In this document: positions 61,972 through 64,000 of the stretch, one piece after another | Layout of the letters: each line of letters starts with the position of its first letter | Position numbering within the stretch: position 1 is the first letter of the stretch | NCBI GenBank assembly: GCA_020698575.1 | Contig: CM036243.1 | Coordinates: forward strand, 19,373,403 to 19,437,402 | DNA: 64,000 nucleotides | Source: Bostrychus sinensis | Taxonomy: Eukaryota; Chordata; Actinopteri; Gobiiformes; Eleotridae | Direction of reading: 5' to 3' | Notes under the pieces: model-generated | Databases searched by the model: none | Seen by the model: only the letters and a program-made list of their open reading frames with translations | Told to the model about the DNA's origin: nothing | Made by a program: the position numbers and the translations under genes

Positions 61972-62460
61972 GTGAGTAATATATCTGGACTATTTTTACA
62001 TTAATTATACATGAGTATATTTAAATAAAAATACTTTGTATATTCATAGTAGATGACTGATCACAGTTTTTAATCAATTTAAACGTTTTATAATTATCTG
62101 TAAAAAAAAAAAAATCTCGTGTTGGTGCAACATGGGATTTTTTTAGTTTGAATTTATCTACCCTGCAGAAAAATATCTTCACTGTAGTTACATTTTGGTG
62201 TATTGTATTTTTATTTTGTCTTTAACACCTCGTCATTTCCAACACTTAGTCACAGACGTGTTAAGCCTTTAGTGATGAGACCGTTGACACTGAAGCGTCT
62301 TCACACAAACTACGTTTAGAGAAACTTTAGTTCTGTGGGAGCAGTATAAGGTTATCTAGTAAATGTGGAAAACAACACAGTGCCTTTTATACACAAACTA
62401 TAACAGCCATCATGTGATACCAAAAATACCATTTTAACATAAACAACTCATCTACAGTAG

Positions 62461-62738
62461 AGGTGCATCTCAAAATGTATTTCAGTAGTTCATTTCTAAG
62501 TGAAGCAATAGATTCAGTACACACAGAGTTAAATATTTCAAGCATTTATTTTAAATGTTATGGTTTATAGTTAATGACAAGCCTAAATTAACAATGTAAT
62601 ATAAATTACATCATCACAATAAAAATCAGTAAATGCTTGAAATATTTCACTGTCTGTGTAGTTAATCTATATAATATATACTGAACTATTAAACTGAAAT
62701 ACATTCACTTTTCAACAATATTTTAATGAGATGCACCT
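62461..62738. mobile_element. Fish MITE, AGGTGCATCTCA termini
   Basis: AGGTGCATCTCAAAATGTAT at the left and TTAATGAGATGCACCT at the right. It lies in the first intron of the SNAG gene. A diverged partial copy (TCACAATCAAAATAAATAAA, AATGCATGAAATATT) is at 63640-63810. Confidence 0.7.
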
Positions 62739-62782
62739 GTTTATGGTCCTAACAGATGATCAAAAAATGTTTAAAAAAAATT

Positions 62783-62797
62783 GCTGCCCTCTGTTGG
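62783..62797 (-). promoter_or_regulatory. CTCF-like motif, reverse
   Basis: On - it reads CCAACAGAGGGCAGC, one mismatch to the CTCF core consensus. It faces the + site at 41611. Confidence 0.35.
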
Positions 62798-62942
62798 GCA
62801 GAAATATGAGCAAAAAATGTTTTACTTCAAAAACATTCTGTAGGAGAAGTGTAAAACATATTTGAGTCAACCTAAAATAATTCCAAAATATTTGTCTAAC
62901 ATACTTCCGCTTCATCTGTCTGTTTAGAGATCCTCTTGCACC

Positions 62943-64000
62943 ATGCCACGTTCATTCTTAGTGAAGCGAGGAGGTCTACATCTGGTCCGTCCCACAGTCA
63001 CAGTGGGACCAGGGCAGAAGAACCAGAATGGTGGTTGGGAAACATCTTTGGACAGCAAAGATAAAGTGGACAACAACAACACAATGCTTCTGACTTCACT
63101 GCAACATCATCTTCCAGTCAAAAACCAGTCAGATGAAGCTGTACACTCACCAGTACTTGAGGTAAACTTGATGTTATGGTTCACAATGAAAAAGGAAATT
63201 TTGAATTTGAAGTGAGCAGAGGCTGCACAAAGTTCAACACTAGAAGACAGTAATGCCTATTCTGTGAAAAGGTAGTTTCATTTTCCTAGTAACTCATTAA
63301 GAAGAAAATTGTAAGCTAATTTTAACAGTGTATAGAATTGATTTTTGAATGTATTATCTACTACTTTTGCTTCTTTTGTGACATTTATAGAAGATTTCAA
63401 TAGCATCAAAGTTATATATCTTGTAGATGCACTTGTAATATCAGATTGTAGTATTCTCAATCAAGGTACAAAACACAACTAATATTTGTAAATATTTTAA
63501 TGATTTTCTGTATATTGCAATTCCTATATACAGTCCTACACTAAAAACTGCATTACAGAAAAGTCCATTTGTTTCAATAATTCAATTGGTTGTTTTCATA
63601 TATTCAAACATTAAAAGAAAAAAATCCACATTTATTTTATGTCTAAAAAGCCAGTCTAATAATGATGATCACGCCTGTGTGACTGAAAAATACTGTGACT
63701 TTGCACTTCAAAACCATCATCACAATCAAAATAAATAAATGCATGAAATATTGGTGTGTGTACTCTATTGGTATACTAACGTTTTTAATTGAACAACTGA
63801 AATAAACAGACTTCTTGACCATAATCTAATTAATTGCTGTAGGACTTTATAGTGTACTGTGTATTTAACTAAACCTCTGCTTTGCTTTTTGCAGACGTTT
63901 GCTTGTCTTTCAAGCTTGAGGGTTCACATATGTGAGGCTCACAGAGGCGGGAGACTTTTGCCTCAGATCAACTCTAATAAGCAAGAGAGTGAGCGGTCTT
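62943..64000 (+). CDS. SNAG-domain zinc-finger factor, GFI1-like (partial)
   Basis: The first coding exon is 62943-63161 and a second begins at 63894 and continues past the window. The protein starts MPRSFLVKRGG, the SNAG repressor domain shared by GFI1, Snail and Insm proteins, which recruits LSD1-CoREST in known members. After 73 codons the splice joins to TFACLSSLRVHICEAHRGGR, the helix half of a C2H2 finger that aligns with GFI1 finger 1 (VFSTPHGLEVHVRRSHSG). The Cys-x2-Cys half is not visible in the joined frame, so an exon may be missing or the finger is broken. GFI1-type is favoured by the finger and by the evi5l neighbour; Snail and Insm kin are not excluded. Confidence 0.65.

Noticed and set aside
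1..64000. CRISPR array, operons, tRNA/rRNA genes
   Set aside because: None seen; spliced exons and TE content show eukaryotic nuclear DNA, and the only tRNA-like sequences are SINE heads.

Overview
This is vertebrate nuclear DNA, almost certainly from a teleost fish. Exons have GT-AG introns. The gene set (ddx39a, evi5l, a CCN1-like gene, a SNAG-domain zinc-finger gene and fish-type tandem C-type lectins) and the interspersed repeats (hAT and Tc1/mariner-like elements, Penelope-like remnants, an RTE/Rex-type LINE, tRNA-like SINEs, many MITEs) are typical of ray-finned fish. No prokaryotic, CRISPR or rRNA features are present. I could not fix the species.

Layout. (1) 1-13 kb: a local array of C-type-lectin genes, with three intact single-exon genes (297-1010, 5094-5828, 12224-12952), one decayed copy (7437-8100) and one orphan C-terminal fragment (3640-3771), separated by transposon debris. 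Each gene copy carries a related upstream block with an octamer-like motif. (2) 13-27 kb: gene-poor, repeat-dominated DNA. It holds an unrecognised 92-codon open stretch, a hAT MITE with a perfect 8-bp target duplication, a 1.2-kb element with about 95-bp terminal inverted repeats and a possible 6-bp target duplication, and a minisatellite split by a LINE. (3) 27-32.4 kb: a complete six-exon CCN1-type matricellular gene on +. (4) 32.5-36.9 kb: a complete ddx39a RNA-helicase gene on -, convergent with the CCN gene; the two poly(A) signals are about 100 bp apart. (5) 38.1-58.8 kb: evi5l, a TBC-domain Rab-GAP with long coiled coils, 20 exons, on +. (6) 61.9 kb to the end: the start of a SNAG-domain, GFI1-like C2H2 transcription factor, cut by the window edge.

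The genes do not form a pathway. ddx39a works in mRNA export and splicing, evi5l in Rab regulation, the CCN gene encodes a secreted matrix signal, the SNAG factor is probably a transcriptional repressor, and the lectins are secreted. The arrangement is of interest mainly as synteny: human DDX39A and EVI5L are on 19p13, while EVI5, GFI1 and CCN1 are on 1p22, so the window looks like part of the vertebrate MHC-paralogon ohnolog set. I found no convincing new biological system. The best candidates for something undescribed are the long-TIR element at 15431-16635, the orphan open frame at 13764-14042, and the SNAG gene whose first finger seems to lack its cysteine pair.
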